Source: Erysipelotrichaceae bacterium
GTDB lineage: Bacteria > Bacillota_I > Bacilli_A > Erysipelotrichales > Erysipelotrichaceae
Assembly: GCA_019415435.1 (NCBI GenBank)
Contig: DXZE01000061.1
Location: 1-8,391 of the forward strand
Length of the DNA stretch: 8,391 nucleotides
Direction: 5' to 3'
In this document: in pieces, positions 6,623 to 8,391 of the stretch
Numbering within the stretch: position 1 is the first letter of the stretch
How the letters are laid out: the number at the start of each line of letters is the position of its first letter
Translations under genes and position numbers: made by a program
The notes under the pieces: model-generated
The model's input: only the letters and a program-made list of their open reading frames with translations
The model's database searches: none
What the model was told of the DNA's origin: nothing

Positions 6623-7408
6623 TTAAATGCTTCCTTTACTTATCAAGTCATCTACGGTGTGATACCACTTGTTATCTAAAGATGCAGCAATACCCTGTCC
6701 TTCTTTTTCTGCTTTGATAACATGATTGTTTTTATCTTTGAAGGTAACAATACATGGCTTTTGTAAGACATAGTAAAGATCCATGTTTACAGGATCGAAT
6801 TCTTTTAACTTATACAGCTGTAATACAATACTTTTCATGATACTGAAGTTACCAAAGAATGGGTCATCAAATAACCTTTCTACCATTCTTTCTTTAGCAT
6901 CAGATAAAAGATCTATAGCAGCATTATTATCATTCTTTAATGTTACAAGTATCTCTGCCTGTCTTAACTCTAATTCAGGCAGATAGTCATCAGGAACTTC
7001 CCATGGATCAGAATCTGTTATCAGTTGTAAAAGATGATTTATCAGATAAGCATAGCGGTCATAATCCTTCGTTACATAATGACCGGCATGATACATATCA
7101 GCAAGCTTATAGACTGTATTGATATAAGCATCATATTCTTCCATGTCCTTCAGTTTTACTTTTCTCTTATCATCATAGAAAGCATGATCTTCTATACTCA
7201 TACCAGTTAATAACTTAAGAGCCTTATTAAAGCATTCATATGCCTGTTTATAGTCCTTAACACCAGTACGGCCATAGTACCAGATATAACCCAAGTCAAT
7301 CCATGCATAAGGGATATCAGCATCAGCAGCTATAGAGTAATACTTATAGGCAAGATCGTACTTCTTCTTGCCATAGTAATAACCACCTAGATCCAATGTT
7401 GTTTTCAT
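6623..7408 (-). CDS. Sel1/TPR-repeat protein (main surviving frame)
   Basis: This 261-residue frame holds Sel1-like/TPR helical pairs at about 3-68: LGGYYYGKKKYDLAYKYYSI, then AWIDLGYIWYYGRTGVKDYK, then QAYECFNKAL. A further pair lies at 98-130 (KLADMYHAGHYVTKDYDRYA). A helical middle follows, and a small beta-type C-terminal unit (215-258) ends in KWYHTVDDLISKG. Such repeats form superhelical protein-binding scaffolds, so a structural or adaptor role is likely. The original start was probably ATG 7524-7526, because the preceding frame continues smoothly into this one apart from a one-base shift near 7461-7469. If translation still occurs, it may restart at ATG 7406-7408, which has GGTGA just upstream. 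The original gene also ran 22 codons further, to 6554. Restored length is about 323 residues. It heads the minus-strand cluster with the J-like and HIRAN genes. Confidence 0.75.
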   Translation of the reverse strand: MKTTLDLGGYYYGKKKYDLAYKYYSIAADADIPYAWIDLGYIWYYGRTGVKDYKQAYECFNKALKLLTGMSIEDHAFYDDKRKVKLKDMEEYDAYINTVYKLADMYHAGHYVTKDYDRYAYLINHLLQLITDSDPWEVPDDYLPELELRQAEILVTLKNDNNAAIDLLSDAKERMVERLFDDPFFGNFSIMKSIVLQLYKLKEFDPVNMDLYYVLQKPCIVTFKDKNNHVIKAEKEGQGIAASLDNKWYHTVDDLISKGSI

Positions 7409-7526
7409 GTCACCGTATTCTTCTATGAGAAGATGACTGGCTTCTTCAAAGGCAGGTTCATCTTCTCATAGGAGTATCATATCTGAAAAAGTTTCTGATG
7501 ATAGATTGTGCTTCTTTTTGGTTCAT
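7409..7526 (-). pseudogene. Detached N-terminal part of the TPR gene
   Basis: From ATG 7524-7526 the frame reads MNQKEAQSIIRNFFRYDTPM, then two Arg codons and TGA (7458-7460). One base fewer near 7461-7469 would continue into DEPAFEEASHLLIEEYGD and directly into the MKTTLDLGG start of the main TPR frame. The removed base could be an A, giving a likely ancestral PMEDEPAF. AGAAAGAAA, a weak ribosome binding site, precedes the ATG. The present product would be a 22-residue peptide. Confidence 0.7.
7423..7471. repeat. Perfect 14-bp inverted repeat at the TPR frameshift
   Basis: CTATGAGAAGATGA (7423-7436) and TCATCTTCTCATAG (7458-7471) are exact reverse complements, 21 bases apart. The right arm contains the frameshift. 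It lies wholly inside the coding region, so it is unlikely to be a terminator. Confidence 0.9.
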
Positions 7527-7561
7527 GATGGATTTCTTTCTATTGGTTCTTATACAATCTT

Positions 7562-7584
7562 ATGCATGACTGCAATTCATGCAT
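7562..7584. repeat. 8-bp inverted repeat in the divergent intergenic region
   Basis: ATGCATGA and TCATGCAT flank a 7-nt spacer, 36 bases upstream of the TPR-cluster ATG (7526) and about 130 bases upstream of the rightward gene. The position between divergent operons suits an operator or a small terminator, but no U-tract follows. A possible leftward promoter here (TTGCAG, 15 bases, TATAAG) is poorly spaced. Confidence 0.35.
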
Positions 7585-7623
7585 TCACTAATATGTGTAA
7601 CGTGCCTGTTCTAAAAGAAAACG

Positions 7624-7652
7624 GTTTCATTGCCCGCTATCTATCTTATAAT
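7624..7652 (+). promoter_or_regulatory. Possible promoter for the rightward operon
   Basis: A perfect TATAAT lies at 7647-7652. A weak -35 candidate, GTTTCA (7624-7629), lies 17 bases before it. The start codons at 7710 and 7714 are about 60 bases downstream. The -10 box is good and the -35 box poor, so activation or chance is possible. Confidence 0.45.
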
Positions 7653-7713
7653 AATCATATATCTACTCCATAAAATAGAATTTATCAACTTATTATTGTG
7701 AGGATAAACATGA

Positions 7714-8226
7714 ATGAAGTTAATAAAACAAAAACAATATTCCCGTTACTATGAATTAATTTTCATGGTTAATGCTGAAGAAAAAAACAATCTGAAAATC
7801 AGTTGTACAGAAGATGACAATTCTGAAATTATCCCATCAATTTATTTTAGTGACAATATATGCAGAATCGAATTGAACTCTCCTTATGATTCTCTCAGTG
7901 TTCGGGTCAAAATCAAAATTTATGTTCATGATAATCTGATTTTCTCTTTAAGAATTCGTATAAGAAGAATGCGTGAATACCAATCAGCATATAGTGACAA
8001 TGCCAAAGAGCAAATTGAAAATCCTGAACTAGATACCGAAACAGATGACAATATTTCAAATGATAAAAACGATATAGTTGAAAAGGATAACATTGCTGTG
8101 GAGAGTGACGCTAATAAGACAGAAGAAAACAGCACAGCTAAAAACGATAAAGACATGGCTATTGCTGACCTGGAATTTAGCCTTTCAGAGATCAATACAT
8201 ATGCAGATTCAATATTAGGATTGTGA
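7714..8226 (+). CDS. Unrecognised protein with acidic C-terminal tail
   Basis: I do not recognise this 170-residue protein. Residues 1-90 alternate hydrophobic and polar positions as in a beta-sandwich (RYYELIFMVNAEE, ICRIELNSPYDSLSVRVKIK, YVHDNLIFSLRIRIRR). Residues 91-150 are Asp/Glu/Asn/Lys-rich and probably disordered. The last 20 (IADLEFSLSEINTYADSILG) form a likely amphipathic helix, possibly a docking segment. No signal peptide or membrane segment is visible. ATG 7714 lies ten bases after GAGG; the overlapping ATG at 7710 is better spaced but gives only 14 codons. The TGA is followed at once by the next gene's ribosome binding site. A-rich codon use is stronger than in the left half of the window and may indicate foreign origin. 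Confidence 0.75.
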   Translation: MKLIKQKQYSRYYELIFMVNAEEKNNLKISCTEDDNSEIIPSIYFSDNICRIELNSPYDSLSVRVKIKIYVHDNLIFSLRIRIRRMREYQSAYSDNAKEQIENPELDTETDDNISNDKNDIVEKDNIAVESDANKTEENSTAKNDKDMAIADLEFSLSEINTYADSILGL

Positions 8227-8236
8227 GGTATGAAAA

Positions 8237-8391
8237 ATGCTCAATGATTTAGATAAAGAAGCAAGGAAAACATACTATAAAGTAATAACAATTGACGATT
8301 TTAGAACACTAATACGCATAGCACATATACCCTCTAAAATATTTGTAACTACTATGGGAAAATCCATTGATAGAATCAGTAAAGGAGATCT
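8237..8391 (+). CDS. Unrecognised protein, N-terminal part, runs off the window
   Basis: From ATG 8237 an open frame of 51 complete codons continues past the right edge. It starts MLNDLDKEARKTYYKVITID, then FRTLIRIAHIPSKIFVTTMG and KSIDRISKGD. GTGAGG, which overlaps the previous gene's stop, lies eight bases upstream, so the two genes are probably translated from one mRNA. The start ATG at 8230 leads only to a five-codon frame and is rejected. No family is recognised. The segment is basic and helix-rich and has no membrane span. Confidence 0.65.
   Translation, partial: MLNDLDKEARKTYYKVITIDDFRTLIRIAHIPSKIFVTTMGKSIDRISKGD

Noticed and set aside
7926..8195. 89-codon antisense frame, Ser/Leu-rich
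   Set aside because: It is the mirror of the acidic Asn/Asp/Glu-rich coding region on the plus strand and has no ribosome binding site.
1..8391. CRISPR array, tRNA, rRNA, insertion sequence or prophage genes
   Set aside because: I found no regularly spaced direct repeats, cloverleaf-like or rRNA segments, transposase motifs or phage structural genes.

Overview
The window reads as a low-GC Gram-positive (Firmicutes-type) chromosome segment. This rests on A+T-rich coding sequence, strong AGGAGG-like ribosome binding sites, compact rho-independent terminators and a Bifidobacterium/Lactobacillus-type phosphoketolase. An Erysipelotrichia- or lactic-acid-bacterium-like host is a guess from protein style and was not tested.

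Left part (1-4026, minus strand): two intact, separately transcribed genes. The first is an SPFH/Band 7 membrane-scaffold protein (267-1304), followed by a cluster of hairpins (24-200). The second is a full-length xylulose-5-phosphate/fructose-6-phosphate phosphoketolase (1591-3954) with its own sigma-A-like promoter (3999-4026) and a 12-bp terminator (1550-1580). Between them lies the C-terminal stub of a CHAP-type cell-wall hydrolase (1323-1541).

Middle part (4066-5223): this stretch is decayed. It holds a minus-strand pseudogene that joins the start of a carboxymuconolactone-decarboxylase-like gene to two pieces of an aldo-keto reductase. Next is a plus-strand HigB/HigA-type toxin-antitoxin pair with a good promoter and terminator. 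The toxin gene carries an amber stop at a position where this family usually has tryptophan, while the antitoxin is intact.

Right-middle part (5169-7526, minus strand): an operon-like cluster of a Sel1/TPR-repeat protein, a J-domain-like protein with an HPD motif and coiled coils, and a stand-alone HIRAN-domain protein. A short truncated reading frame may follow. The cluster is the most unusual gene combination in the window. It carries three lesions: a frameshift in the TPR gene inside a perfect 14-bp inverted repeat, a stop before the natural end of the same gene, and a frame break at an A10 run in the J-like gene. In each case the intact reading frame can be reconstructed, and its ends fit the neighbouring starts (a 4-base ATGA overlap and a 29-base gap).

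Right end (7624-8391, plus strand): a divergent, A-rich pair of unrecognised genes. The first is 170 aa with an acidic tail. The second runs off the window. They are tightly coupled and may be the start of a separate accessory operon.

Overall, two stable genes flank an accessory island undergoing gene decay. Whether each lesion is real, programmed or a sequencing error cannot be settled from the sequence alone.
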